A stretch of 64,000 bases of DNA, from assembly GCA_022414725.1 (NCBI GenBank), contig CM039462.1, positions 39,346,376 to 39,410,375 of the forward strand, read 5' to 3'. Position 1 is the stretch's first letter, and the number at the start of each line of letters is the position of its first letter. The notes below the pieces were generated by a model that was not told the DNA's origin, did not search any database, and worked only from the letters and a program-made list of their open reading frames with translations. Positions 29,503 to 40,479 of this stretch are shown piece after piece. The translations under genes and the position numbers were made by a program. Origin of the DNA: Microglena sp. YARC (taxonomy: Eukaryota; Chlorophyta; Chlorophyceae; Chlamydomonadales; Chlamydomonadaceae).

Positions 29503-30780
29503 TCAAGAGTCTGCGTCGCACACAACATAACTCGGGTTTGTATTCACGCTGTCTCCATGTTTGTCCTGAATAGTCGCTGCGGCTCTGCGTCTTCGCACTA
29601 AACGGCACGCGTCTTGGAAGGATACCAACATGTTGCGGTTTCTACTCAATAAATGCCAAAGTCCCATGGTTGTCCGGGTTACTCGAGACAATGTCCCAAG
29701 TGGCTACTCCGGGATTCGCACTCAATCCAAGCCAGTTCCACGGCTTGTCCGGGTTACTCGAGACAATATCCCAGGTGGCTACACTGGGGTTTGTGCTCAA
29801 AATAATACCAATCCCATGGTTTGTCCATGTTACTCGACACGATGTCCCATGTGGCTACACTGGGGGGTGGCTCAACCAATACCAATCCCATGGTTTGTCC
29901 GGGTTACTCGAGACAATATCCAGGGTGGCTACCCCGGGATTCGCACTCAATCCACACCAATCCCAACGGCTTGTCCGGGTTCGTCACGACAATATCCCCA
30001 TGTTGGCTACCTCCGGGATTCGCACTCAATTTACCCCAATCCCACGGCTTGTCGGGTTCGTCACGACAATATCCCATGTGACTACTCCGGGATTCGCACT
30101 CAATCCACGCCAGTTCCACGGCTTGTCCAGGTTACTAAACACTATGTCCCATTGACAAATTTGGTGTTTTGTGCTCACCAATTCCAATCCCATGGTTTGT
30201 CTAGGTTACTCGACACGATTTCCCATGTGGCTACACTGGTGTTTGTGCTCAAATCCACTCCAATAAGCCCATGGTTTGTCCAGGTTACTCGAGACGATGT
30301 CCCAAGTGGCTAGCTCCGGGATTCGCACTCAAATAATACCAATTCCATGGTTTTGTCCAGGTTACTCGAGACAATGTCCGCATGAGAATTACACTGGTGG
30401 TTTGTCGCTCAACCAATACCAACTCAATGGTTTCTCCAGGTTACTCGACACGATGTCCACGAAATACTCGGTTTGAGCTCAATCCACTCCAGTTCCACTG
30501 CTTGTCCGGGTTACTCGACACGATGTCCCACGTGACGACACTGGCGTTTGTGCTCAACCAATACCTAATCCCATGGTTTGTCTGGGTTACTCGACACGAT
30601 GTCCCACGTGACGACATTTGGGTTTAAGCACATTTACTCCAATTCCACGGTTTGTCTGGGTTACTCGACACGACGTCCCATGTCAGGTATGGATTATATC
30701 ACTCAATTTGACCCCAATCCCATTTGCATTCCTCCGGCTTTTACTCGATCCAGTATGTGACTAATTTCGATGTCGAGCAT
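29503..30780 (-). pseudogene. NPDKPWDW repeat protein, copy 3, heavily frameshifted
   Basis: ATG at 30,780 (MLDIEISHILDRVKAGGMQM) mirrors the start of copy 2 (SHISRRVKCMEHKWDW). Units such as WDVVSSNPDKPWNW and GQTMGLVLV-like shifted frames follow for 1.2 kb. The C-terminal end is recognisable (CRLVRRRRAAATIQDK, VNTNPSYVVC). More than a dozen frameshifts separate the pieces. The 72-bp period is still clear at DNA level (GGGTTACTCGAGACAATGTC recurs). Either a decayed paralogue or a badly sequenced repeat. Confidence 0.75.
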
Positions 30781-30843
30781 TATATAAATTCTCACGGTTG
30801 TGTTGTCTCAAATAAAGTAAAGTGGGACCATTGCTTTTACATT

Positions 30844-31100
30844 ACAGTCGACGGAATACTAAAATGAAACCGCTTCGTGTACGGTGTAACCTAAATGTGT
30901 AGAAATCCACGGGGTAGTGGAACACCAATACGATGTGAATCAACAAATTGCAAATGTTAACGAGAATATCTAGCCGCACTTAAGCGATCGCCTCTTCCCC
31001 GTACCGTGGCCCAAAAGAACACGGGGTCTTTGATCGTGCTGAGTTTTCCGTTGAAATATTCGCATGTCTTGAAGCGTTATTTGGCCTCCTTCAGCAGAAA
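30844..31100 (-). pseudogene. Truncated copy of the MKHP small gene
   Basis: 30,900-31,045 matches 40,125-40,350 with an internal deletion. It keeps the reverse-strand coding piece KDPVFFWATVRGRGDRLSAA (compare KDPVFFWETVPG at 40,221-40,478). The copy ends on its left with the junction motif at 30,844. Minus-strand sequence further upstream (QNYFGNVNGADSAFLLKEAK, 31,080-31,140) may be its original 5' part. Confidence 0.65.
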
Positions 31101-31789
31101 TGCGCTGTCCGCGCCGTTCACATTTCCAAAATAATTTTGAGCATGCATGGAAGGGAGGATGAGTGACTTTGATAATCGTTTTGCAGCAGCTTGAGGCGGA
31201 CTACAAAGTGTTTGTTCGAGTAACAGGCAAACCAGCGTCAGGAGATCCAGCGCCTGGACAAGGAGATCCAGCAGTGCGGATGCCACGTCCCACCCAGATC
31301 GAGCGTGAGTTGGAAAGGGTCATGGGGCTCGAGCGTACCATGAACTGCAAGGGATGTTGACCGATGCTCAGTTGACCCAAGTTAAACTGGCACGACATTC
31401 GGCATGCACAAAACTCACCACCCCCATCTTGGCTTGTTGAAAATCCTTGCTTGCCAATCTTTCATGGAGGCAGCAGCCTCCCTGAACGATTTACTAGCTT
31501 TGAGACATCCGATCACAAATCCGCTCCATACCATGTTTCCGCAACGCAGTCCAAAATCGGCCGGAGCAGCAGGAACGCCCATTATTGTCAAAGCTTTGCA
31601 TGGGGGGAGTTCATGAATTTGCTTGGTGTGTTTTGCCTTGCCATAAAAATAATGAGACGGGTAATAAATACATGAAAAATGCATACGTATTACTGTTACG
31701 GCTGTATGCACGTTGCAATATCGTGCATCAATTGATTAGATTGGTTTCGATCGCATCTAAAAACATATGCTGGCCTCAGCAGATGAATG

Positions 31790-32076
31790 ACTGGGGTGAT
31801 GTGTTTCCAGATCTTTACGATGTTTCTAACATTGATGAGGGGTGCTGTTGATCAAGAAATTCTGAGGGCGTTTCGCATTCAAGTGGTCAAGGGTTCATCC
31901 CGACAAAGCTACGGTCCTTTGGCATCTGAAGATAACGAAAACAGCAGCTGCCCTCCGCACACGAGTTATTCTGCAAGCGAAAGAACGTGTTGATGAACAC
32001 CGAAACGCCGCAAGGAATATGACAGTGAGCGGCGAATGAGAATGACAAGGGGATCAGCAATCCAAGTCTGGTTTTA
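31790..32076 (+). pseudogene. DnaJ J-domain protein, frameshifted
   Basis: Pieces of a J-domain in order: helix I PDLYDVSNIDEG (31,808), then DQEILRAFRI (31,850) continuing after a slip as KWSRVHPDKAT with the diagnostic HPDK loop (31,882-31,915). Helix III follows, TAAALRTRVILQAKERVDEH, and after another slip the closing RRKEYDSERRMR where family members have R-x-YD. J-domain proteins stimulate Hsp70 and occur in several giant viruses. Three frameshifts in 280 bp. No other chaperone gene is visible nearby. Confidence 0.7.
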
Positions 32077-32080
32077 GTGG

Positions 32081-33000
32081 CGCCGGAGGTAGGCATCTGC
32101 TGTTTGCATGGCGCTATGTTGGGAGGTCTGGGCCAATGTTGTTGTAGAAGGCCTTTGCCAAGCAGTTTGAGGCAGGAGCTCAGAAAGCAGCGACGTGGTG
32201 CAGCGTTTTGGAAACGATTCTGCTGCCAGCCATAGGGGTGGGCTTGGGTGGGAGAGAGGCTTCAAGCTAGGGCTGACACTGTTACTGTTTTCAATACCAT
32301 ACCGGATGTATTTTCTGTGGTCGTGAAGGAGCTCTCTGCCGAGGACCAAAAGTTGTTTTTTCAGCTCTGGAAGTGTTGTGTACAAAATGCCTTGAGTAAT
32401 ACAGTTGTTGAGAAAGTCCGCAGCTGGAATTCCCCTTCCCACTCAGTGGGGGTCCCGCGACTTCTTCTTTCATACTTGCCATTTCCGACATATTTGAGAA
32501 TTCCCACTTTTTTTCAGAACAACATAAAGGAGTTTGCTTCATTGATCTACATAATAATTTTGACGTGAACTGTCAAAATGTTGCAAGAAGAAATATGAAA
32601 GAGAATCTACGTGTGTTGGTGGGAAAAAACATCCGACCCCGTCCGAAGCCTGGTAGGTTGCATCACCAATGACTTTAACTGTAACATGGTTAAGCTTGAA
32701 CTGGAAAATACTCGAAATTCTTGGGTATGATCGTCAAGGTCATTCATGCATTGCGAATATGGTTGCGGTACGAGTTTCCCCTGCCTCACTTTCGTCAATC
32801 ACCCGCCCTCTCTCCGCATCCGTGTTCATGTGGTTCAGCTCTGTTAAGTTCACGCACCCATGTCATGATTCCTTTGTGTGTGTGTTGTCCAGTCGTCAGT
32901 CTCTCTGTGAACTCGAGGAGTCGGAACCATCCAGCAAGTGAAGAACTACTACTACATCGATGTAAACGGCGAAGATGCAATTGCTTGGATTGAATGGCCT
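32081..33000. other. No confident gene; ends in a duplicated segment at the gap
   Basis: Plus 32,248-32,568 is open (FNTIPDVFSVVVKELSAEDQ) but lacks an ATG start and any known motif. 32,911-33,000 duplicates 25,390-25,475 and is cut by the gap. Confidence 0.45.
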
Positions 33001-34000
33001 NNNNNNNNNNNNNNNNNNNNNNNNNNNNNNNNNNNNNNNNNNNNNNNNNNNNNNNNNNNNNNNNNNNNNNNNNNNNNNNNNNNNNNNNNNNNNNNNNNNN
33101 NNNNNNNNNNNNNNNNNNNNNNNNNNNNNNNNNNNNNNNNNNNNNNNNNNNNNNNNNNNNNNNNNNNNNNNNNNNNNNNNNNNNNNNNNNNNNNNNNNNN
33201 NNNNNNNNNNNNNNNNNNNNNNNNNNNNNNNNNNNNNNNNNNNNNNNNNNNNNNNNNNNNNNNNNNNNNNNNNNNNNNNNNNNNNNNNNNNNNNNNNNNN
33301 NNNNNNNNNNNNNNNNNNNNNNNNNNNNNNNNNNNNNNNNNNNNNNNNNNNNNNNNNNNNNNNNNNNNNNNNNNNNNNNNNNNNNNNNNNNNNNNNNNNN
33401 NNNNNNNNNNNNNNNNNNNNNNNNNNNNNNNNNNNNNNNNNNNNNNNNNNNNNNNNNNNNNNNNNNNNNNNNNNNNNNNNNNNNNNNNNNNNNNNNNNNN
33501 NNNNNNNNNNNNNNNNNNNNNNNNNNNNNNNNNNNNNNNNNNNNNNNNNNNNNNNNNNNNNNNNNNNNNNNNNNNNNNNNNNNNNNNNNNNNNNNNNNNN
33601 NNNNNNNNNNNNNNNNNNNNNNNNNNNNNNNNNNNNNNNNNNNNNNNNNNNNNNNNNNNNNNNNNNNNNNNNNNNNNNNNNNNNNNNNNNNNNNNNNNNN
33701 NNNNNNNNNNNNNNNNNNNNNNNNNNNNNNNNNNNNNNNNNNNNNNNNNNNNNNNNNNNNNNNNNNNNNNNNNNNNNNNNNNNNNNNNNNNNNNNNNNNN
33801 NNNNNNNNNNNNNNNNNNNNNNNNNNNNNNNNNNNNNNNNNNNNNNNNNNNNNNNNNNNNNNNNNNNNNNNNNNNNNNNNNNNNNNNNNNNNNNNNNNNN
33901 NNNNNNNNNNNNNNNNNNNNNNNNNNNNNNNNNNNNNNNNNNNNNNNNNNNNNNNNNNNNNNNNNNNNNNNNNNNNNNNNNNNNNNNNNNNNNNNNNNNN
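33001..34000. other. Assembly gap, exactly 1,000 N
   Basis: Fixed-size scaffold gap placed at a duplicated sequence, so the join may be wrong. Confidence 0.99.
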
Positions 34001-34636
34001 GCATGTCCAGTCAGCGCTTCTGTTCTCTGTCATTCCCGATTCACTTCGATTCCATTACCACACAAATCTCATGTAAGATCCTTTTGAAAAACCCCTCACC
34101 AAATTTGCGTTTGTCCTGCGGAGAGCCTTGTTCGTACACGCGACATTTGCTCCTAGCACAGACCTGAACGACATTAGTGGACTTCCCAGTGATCACGTCT
34201 TGAATCGACCTCGCTGAGATTTCCGTTGAATACTTCTATCGCATGTGCTTGTATCGGAAGCGCAATTACATGTCATCTCGCGCGTCACACGGTTTCATAT
34301 CAGCACACACAACAGAAATTGCCGTCTGTCCATGAGGCATGCAAGCCGACGTGCTCTTCGACCACATTTAGCCACCTCCCTCGTTCGTCCTGTCGTTTCA
34401 AGTACATCGCAACTTGTATTCATATCTTCTTAAACGAAATCGCATATCGAACTTGTAAACTTGTATTGCAAAAACAGCGTGTCTGAGACAGGGTTGTCGT
34501 AGGAACCTTCGCAGCGCAACAATTATGAGACAGACATCGCGCCGTCTAGTCCTAATATAGAATGCAAACCTCTATCAAGCCCTGCCGTTGCGTGGAAGAG
34601 AATTTGCAGGCGTGGCGCGCCTCATCCCTCTTCACA
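34001..34636. other. Possible gene fragment on minus strand, otherwise empty
   Basis: Minus 34,041-34,230 translates as SARSIQDVITGKSTNVVQVC and QDKRKFGEGFFKRILHEICV without an ATG. It looks coding and is faintly like the NUMOD DNA-binding pieces of homing endonucleases, but this is too weak to name. Nothing else seen. Confidence 0.3.
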
Positions 34637-37243
34637 TCATAATAGCCAATACTCGATGTAGATTGCGGAAGTTTGTCGTAATTCGCGCCTCGAATTCGAG
34701 ACATGCCCTGAGTCAGAGAAAACCCGCCCAGTACCCATACGGCGGGCGTTGCACTTCATGATGTGTATCTTGTAATTGCGGCGAACTAAGTCCTGTCCGC
34801 TGAAAGAGTGCAGAGGCGGTACGGTGATGCCCTTCCCCACCGTCATATCCTGAGGACTCCGGCAAATTAAGACTGTCGTCGTGGTTGGCTCTGTGCAATA
34901 CATAAATGCAACCCCCTTCCCACGTCGCAAACTCTGGCATTCGGGCGACCTGGATCGATGGTTGCTTCTTGTCAGCATTCCACGTCCGAATTTCCGGATG
35001 TAGTCTCCCAATGCGATCTCCATGACTTCGAAGAACTTGGTCTTCCGTTAAGGGGACGCCGTTGGCGCCTGGCGTGTATGTGAAAAGAGCTCCCTTGTGC
35101 CCTGTCTCCGTACAGCTGTCTAACAAGTATGATACCTGAGACATGGAGGCCCATATTTCTCCGCTGACGCTATATATCTGGGATGTGCACTGCAAAATGA
35201 TCTCCCCCAGTAACCTTTCGCACGCTTGTCTGGCTCGATATCCGCGCGCAAAACACTGCCCCAATGTAATCGGCATCCCACGACATTGGAGGTACACTAT
35301 GGCCTCCAGGATGAACCGCTTCGACGCGAAGCACGCCAGTTTTTAGACAGGCAATACCCACACAGCCCGTTGTGTTAAGCCCTAATGAGGTTTCGCCCGT
35401 CGGCGGCAGGTTTCTTACATTGTAAGTCCGGTCGTAGAAAAGTCAACTCTGAGCACTTCGTGCCAGTCACGTTGTTCTTAAGAAGTCGCGTCGGGACGTT
35501 GTGCTTTCGCTCGTCCGACCGGGTCCATGTGACGCTAAGCTCTACGATGCTACCGGTCGGCGTTCTTCTTGTGCTTCGCGTTGCTCTTGCAGCGTGCAGT
35601 AAGACGCGTCGATTTGGAAGCTCTCCCCTCGCAAATGACCTTATAAGATGACAGGTGCGTCTCCCGAAGCCCCTCTAGGGCCCCAACATCCGGGTAAAAG
35701 GACAGCTCGTGCTGGAAGGCGTGGATACACCCCCAACAGGACGGGAACCGTCCGGTCTTCATCATCGCTCCTCGTCGAAATTATCGTTTCGCACCCCAAT
35801 AATCGTTGCGCGTTCGTGCTCGCGTAAGCGATGCGTTTGCCAAGTATTTTTTCGCGATGCGCGCCGATCTCGTTATGGGCGCCCGCTGCACGTGCGGATG
35901 TCCTCGATTCCCGGCGCTGGACTAAACGAGTGTCCCCCAATAGCGTCAAACCGGGAGTCGTGTCTGGGTGAGCCGTGCCCCACATGTGCAACAAAGGACG
36001 CCTAGGGCGCAAGCGCAAGCGCGCAAGCCCGCGCAACAGGGATCATCTCGAATTCACTGTGGTGCTCCCTTATTAACCTCGCCCACACCCTCTCCTTTGT
36101 ATAACGCTGTTACTTCCTCGTGCACTTTTTGCGTCTCTCTGACAGCGTTCCACACACCCAGCGGGCGAGTAGGTGCTTGCGATATGCCCTTCGAACAAGA
36201 CGGGGTAGCTGACCGTGCTCGGACTAGCTCGCATTACCTACGGACGTGATGGAGCTGTGGCGAAACCAAAACAAACAAACAAAAAAACAAAGCGTCAATC
36301 AAATGGGTCAATACATATCGATCACAAAGTGGTGCACCCGAGGCGTTTGATGAGTAGCCCTGCGATTTCACGCCGCTTCCCCCAAGCTCATACCCACATG
36401 GGATGAACGGCTGCACAAACACACCACCCATCTCCATTGTGGGAACTCTTCAGGCAAAAAGTGCCGGAAGACAGAAAGTACACAAAGAAGATCTTGTGCT
36501 AGTAAATGGGACAGAACGCAATCGCCGGCGCCCTCCCGGACACCGGACAGCGGTGAATATTTGTGCCAGACCACCACCCGACTTCCATCCATGTGCGGTA
36601 TGAGCTTGCGCGGGAAAGCGGCGAATGTATCGACCAGCGCCGCTACCTCAATCTCAAACCGCCTCGGCTGCACCACTTCGTGATCGATATCGTCATTGAC
36701 CACAACTTTGATTGAACCTTGTATTTTTCGTTTTGTTTTTGTTTCGCCACCAGCTCCATCAACGTTCCCGAGGTATATCGACGAGCTTATCCCCGCAGCC
36801 CACGGCTCACGCACCCACGTCTTGTTCAAAGGAAGGGCATATGCCAAGCGCCGCTGTACCGGATGGAACAACGTCTTCAAATCGGCTCAAAACCGATGAC
36901 CTGTCGTGCCATCCCAGTAACCTTCGCGTCCGCCCACTCTGGCGCGAATTGAACAGATAATGCCGTCCCTTGTTGGTCTGTTGGATGGGGCACACCGAGA
37001 GGGCTTCGACGAGCGTCAGTCTTGCAAAGGCCTCAATCTTCGCCCACAGCATCGTCAGATGTCGGCGTCGGACAACGCACAACGAATCCAGAGAGAAGTC
37101 CCCAGCTGCGCATGCTCAGGGTTTTTGACCATGCTAACTATGCGCCTTTTCCATGGACCAACTGCCCTGGCTCCTTGTGACAAACGATAGGTTTCTTCGC
37201 TCCGTAGGGATGAGACGGTGTCACGACGACGTCTCGACCGCAT
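34637..37243 (-). other. Long GC-rich coding tract with many frameshifts, unrecognised
   Basis: Minus-strand frames follow one another without a clear intergenic gap. Segments that look coding: QGSIKVVVNDDIDHEVVQP (36,650-36,715), LVDTFAAFPRKLIPHMDGSR (36,580-36,640), RFPSCWGCIHAFQHELSFYP (35,690-35,755), LTEDQVLRSHGDRIGRLHPE (34,990-35,050), FMYCTEPTTTTVLICRSPQD (34,850-34,910) and FSGQDLVRRNYKIHIMKCN (34,730-34,790). They probably belong to one or two genes of up to 850 codons broken by roughly eight indels. I do not recognise the family. Base composition is like the RPB2 gene, so a conserved viral enzyme is possible. Confidence 0.4.
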
Positions 37244-37649
37244 TTCAAGAGCAATGATAGGTTTCCCAAATGATGTCGCTCATTTCCATGGTTCATAACA
37301 TACCGCCACACGATCCTTATATACTTTGTCTAATCAATTGTGCCTACAAACGCTACACTTTTTTTTATAATAAAAAAGAGAGAGGAGATGTATGTTTGTA
37401 GAGCATGGCGCCTGCTGAAACCTTGCGGATGTCTTTTGAAGACGCTCCCTAAGACACGATCCGGTGTCCTGTAGCGTTTGTATCGTTTGTACGGCTCTCA
37501 GCAATAGTTTCAACTTGAATGGATGGACGGACAGACGGACGTGTGGATGCCGACAGTTTTGCGTGTGATGATTGATTGATGCCTTGACACACTTGGTTTC
37601 TGCATCTCAATTCCCCTACCCCACTCCGTGCGGTCCCGATTTCCCCTTT

Positions 37650-38350
37650 CATAATCGCCATGTGACGTGACTCGACTCGACTCGAACAATTTCCGCCATG
37701 ATGCGAGAGGTCGGTCGCCATGTGACGTGACTCTACTCGACAGTTTCCGCCATTATGCAAAGAGGTCGCTCGCTCTGTGACTCGACTGGACAGTTTCCGC
37801 CGTGATGCGAGAGTTCACCATTGTGATGTGACTCGACTCGACTCAACTCGACTCGACTCGACATGTGCCGCCGCCTGATGTGAGAGGTCGCTCTGTGACG
37901 AGAGTGTGACTCGACATGTGCTCCGCCTGATGTGAGAGTCGCTCTCTGTGACGAGAGTGTGACTCGGACAGAGGTTCCCCTGATGAGAGTGGTCGCCATG
38001 TGATGTGACTCGACTCGACAGTTTCCCCGTGATTAAGCGAGAGGTCACCATGTGATGTGATGTGACTCGACTCGACTCGACAGTTTCCGCCGACTGATGC
38101 GAGAGGTCGCCATGTGATGTGATGTGACTCGACTCAACTCGACAGTTTCCGCCATGATGCGAGAGGTCGCCATGTGATGTGATGTGACTCGACTCGACTC
38201 GACAGTTTCCGCCCATGATTCGAGAGGTCGACATCGTTCCGCCGTAAGTCGACATCGTTCCGCCGTGATACGAGAGGTCGTCGCCATGTGATGTGATGTG
38301 ATGTTGATGGTGATGTGACTTGACTCGATTCGACTCGACAGTGTTCCGCA
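37650..38350. repeat. GACTCGACTCGAC repeat cluster 2
   Basis: About 13 copies of the 45-55-bp unit: GTGACTCGACTCGACTCGAC, AGTTTCCGCCGTGATGCGAG, AGGTCGCCATGTGATGTGAT, with variants ending ATGTGCCGCCGCCTGATGTG. Preceded at 37,510-37,660 by a block also found at 41,685-41,830 (CAATTCCCCTACCCCACTCC). Confidence 0.9.
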
Positions 38351-38629
38351 TCTCCGATACATTCGATCTTGCGTGTGTCCTCCGATACATTCGACAGTTT
38401 TCCGCCGTTTGCTTGTGTCCTCCGATCTCGCTTCTTCCAAGCTTGATGTGAACTGTGGCTCCCCTCCCGGTCGCCCACCCGCTCGCGTTCCTCGCGGACC
38501 CTTTTGTGGGCTCCCCTCCGCCGTCGCCCCCCAGTCGCTCCGCTGTGGGAGGTGAAAGGGGCTCCGCCGCTTGTTATATGTTAATGTGAGACGGTTCTCA
38601 TCCAAGTGTTGTTTGTTATCTTTGCCTCG

Positions 38630-38950
38630 ACTTGACAGTTTCCGCCGTCATGTAATGCGAGAGGTCCGTCGCCATGTGATGTGATGTGACTCGACTCGAC
38701 TCGACAGTTTCCGCCGTGATACGAGAGGTCGCCATGTGACTCTGTGACTCGACAGTTTCCGCCGTGATACGAGAGGTCGCCATGTGATGTGATGTGACTC
38801 GACTCGACTCGACAGTTTCCGCCGTGATACGAGAGGTCGCCATGTGATGTGACTCGACTCGACACAGTTTCCGCCGTGATACGAGAGGTCGGTCGCCATG
38901 TGACTCTGTGCCTCGACTCGACAGATGCCGCCGTCCTTGATGAGAGATCA
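38630..38950. repeat. GACTCGACTCGAC repeat cluster 3
   Basis: Six copies of the same unit, separated from cluster 2 by 280 bp of GC-rich non-repeated DNA with no gene. Ends beside the left direct repeat of the primase module. Confidence 0.9.
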
Positions 38951-38960
38951 TCATCATCAT

Positions 38961-39454
38961 AAAGTGTCTGCTTGAGACAAGCTTGAGCGTGAGGCATGAC
39001 AAATCTTACTTGACCTCTCTATAAAACTTCTAAACCATAATTTAATCTCACCGCATTTTTCTCGTCCTTATTCCGCTGCCTCCACTTCCTTGAGTTCTCC
39101 TCAAGCACCTCCCTGACCTCCTCACTGTACCTTGATACATTCGGGTCGAACTTCATGATCTCACGCATCGCCTTCATGACCATTCCCGCCTCTTCCTGTA
39201 ATTTACCCCCAGTATCATTTCCACTCTCTCTTCCATCTCGAAGTATCGCTTCTTGACAACGTTGAAATCCCCTTGTCTCCATTTTGTTTGAGCTTGGCGT
39301 GACGAACTTCGTGACCTTCCTCGACGAGTTCATTGTGTGCAATCTTTTTTGTCTTTTTTGATCAGTTGTTTGTGTTTACAATTGTAATAACGTCACTATC
39401 ATTTATGCTCCCTTAAACCTTCAAAACTCGTAGAAACAAATAAAATAACCCAAC
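38961..39454. repeat. Left direct repeat of the primase/GIY-YIG module
   Basis: Begins AAAGTGTCTGCTTGAGAC and ends near AAATAACCCAAC. Matches 47,590-48,109 in the same orientation with only scattered indels and substitutions. Contains a complete SKRRY gene copy with its flanks (TTGACCTCTCTATAAAACTT at one end). Confidence 0.88.
39019..39333 (-). pseudogene. 'SKRRY' family protein, copy B, frameshift pair
   Basis: ATG at 39,333 (MNSSRKVTKFVTP). The first 13 and last 55 codons equal the copy at 47,662-47,976. The middle reads in a wrong frame because of two compensating indels (near 39,295 and 39,215), replacing the LSKKRYFEMEERVKMIL segment. Ends KNAVRLNYGLEVL. Confidence 0.7.
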
Positions 39455-39998
39455 TATGGCTTGTCTTATACATGACATTCTCTGGCCATGAAAGGCAGCT
39501 GCGGCTGGCGTGAGGCTCCGTGCGCAGAAAGACGAAGCTTCACGAGCTCCAGCATCCTTGGGTATGCCGCACTTCAAGACGTTCGCTCCTTCTCTCTTGC
39601 TCAAGAACGGGGCACTCCTCGGTTGCCGCAATGTCGGTTCAGCACGTCCTCGGTGCCGCAAATCAAGCTGTCGACGCGCTACCTGTCCACACGTACTGGA
39701 ATACGATATCGGCCATCTCCCGAAAGACGGCACCTGCATCACCCGCGTCAAGTTTGTAGTACTCGTATCGACGGTGCTTGACTCGAGGGTCTCCGCTAAG
39801 GTACCGGAGCAGGGCAGTCTCAGCCTCCACACAAGCACGCGGATTAAGTACGTGGATTGCGAATATCATCTTTGAGTTTTTCGGGTACTGAGAAAGTCGC
39901 TGACCAAAGGGCTTCGACGTCCTGCCCACCTTGAAGACGATCTCATCCTTCTTGTGCTCAAACAACGCGTACACAACATTGGTTGTCATGTGCGCCAT
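39440..39998 (-). CDS. GIY-YIG-like (T5orf172-type) protein, copy 2, truncated
   Basis: ATG at 39,998 (MAHMTTNVVYALFEHKKDEI). GIY-YIG-type core: VVYALFE, VFKVGRTSKPFGQRLSQYPK, FAIHVLNP, and Glu in CVEAETALLRYL, then YEYYKLDAGDAGAVFREMAD. The clean frame ends at 39,663; related sequence continues to about 39,480. It is a 5' duplicate of the longer gene at 40,480-41,579 and lies in the same orientation, separated by the MKHP gene. Confidence 0.75.
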
Positions 39999-40220
39999 GA
40001 TCTCTGTCGAGCTGCTCACATGCTGTATCCCAATGCTCTCGTTTACACCATTATTATACTATTACACTTGACGGAATACTAAAATGAAACCGTTTTCTGG
40101 AGTGTACGGCACACCTTACGGTGTAACCAAATGGTGTAGCAACCCACGGGGCAGTGGAACACCAATACGATTTTGAATCAACAAATTGCAGGATGTTAAC
40201 GAGAATATCGTGGTTCTTTT

Positions 40221-40478
40221 TTAGATCACGGCTCTCCATCCTGCAGACTCCGTATCGTTCTTTTGTCGGTACTTTCGAGAGTGTCCATTGAAGGACCAGC
40301 CGCACTTAAGCGATCGACTCTTCCCCGGTACCGTTTCCCAAAAGAACACGGGGTCTTTGTTGATGTGCAATGCGTCATGAAAGGAGGTTTCTTTGCTGGA
40401 CGGGCCATTTTGTAGGACCATCCACTCGTACACTATAACGTCTGTCGACGCCTTATACCGTTTATTGGGATGTTTCAT
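40221..40478 (-). CDS. MKHP small protein
   Basis: 85 residues from ATG at 40,478 (MKHPNKRYKASTDVIVYEWM), intact, containing KDPVFFWETVPGKSRSLKCG and ending GWRAVI. The ATG lies inside the recurrent junction motif (GGCGGAACAGTAAAATGAAAC), directly after the TAA of the gene upstream, so the two are tightly coupled. A deleted second copy is at 30,844-31,100. Downstream 40,066-40,200 holds another junction motif. Function unknown. Confidence 0.6.
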   Translation of the reverse strand: MKHPNKRYKASTDVIVYEWMVLQNGPSSKETSFHDALHINKDPVFFWETVPGKSRSLKCGWSFNGHSRKYRQKNDTESAGWRAVI

Positions 40479-40479
40479 T

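Noticed and set aside
32795..34167. Long frames across the second N gap
   Set aside because: Same artefact of undetermined bases.
37650..38350. CRISPR array
   Set aside because: Units are directly adjacent and all parts repeat; there are no unique spacers of constant length, and the context is eukaryotic/viral.
37815..38605. Frames with repeated SSRVESHHITW strings
   Set aside because: Direct translation of tandem repeats in several frames at once; not a protein.
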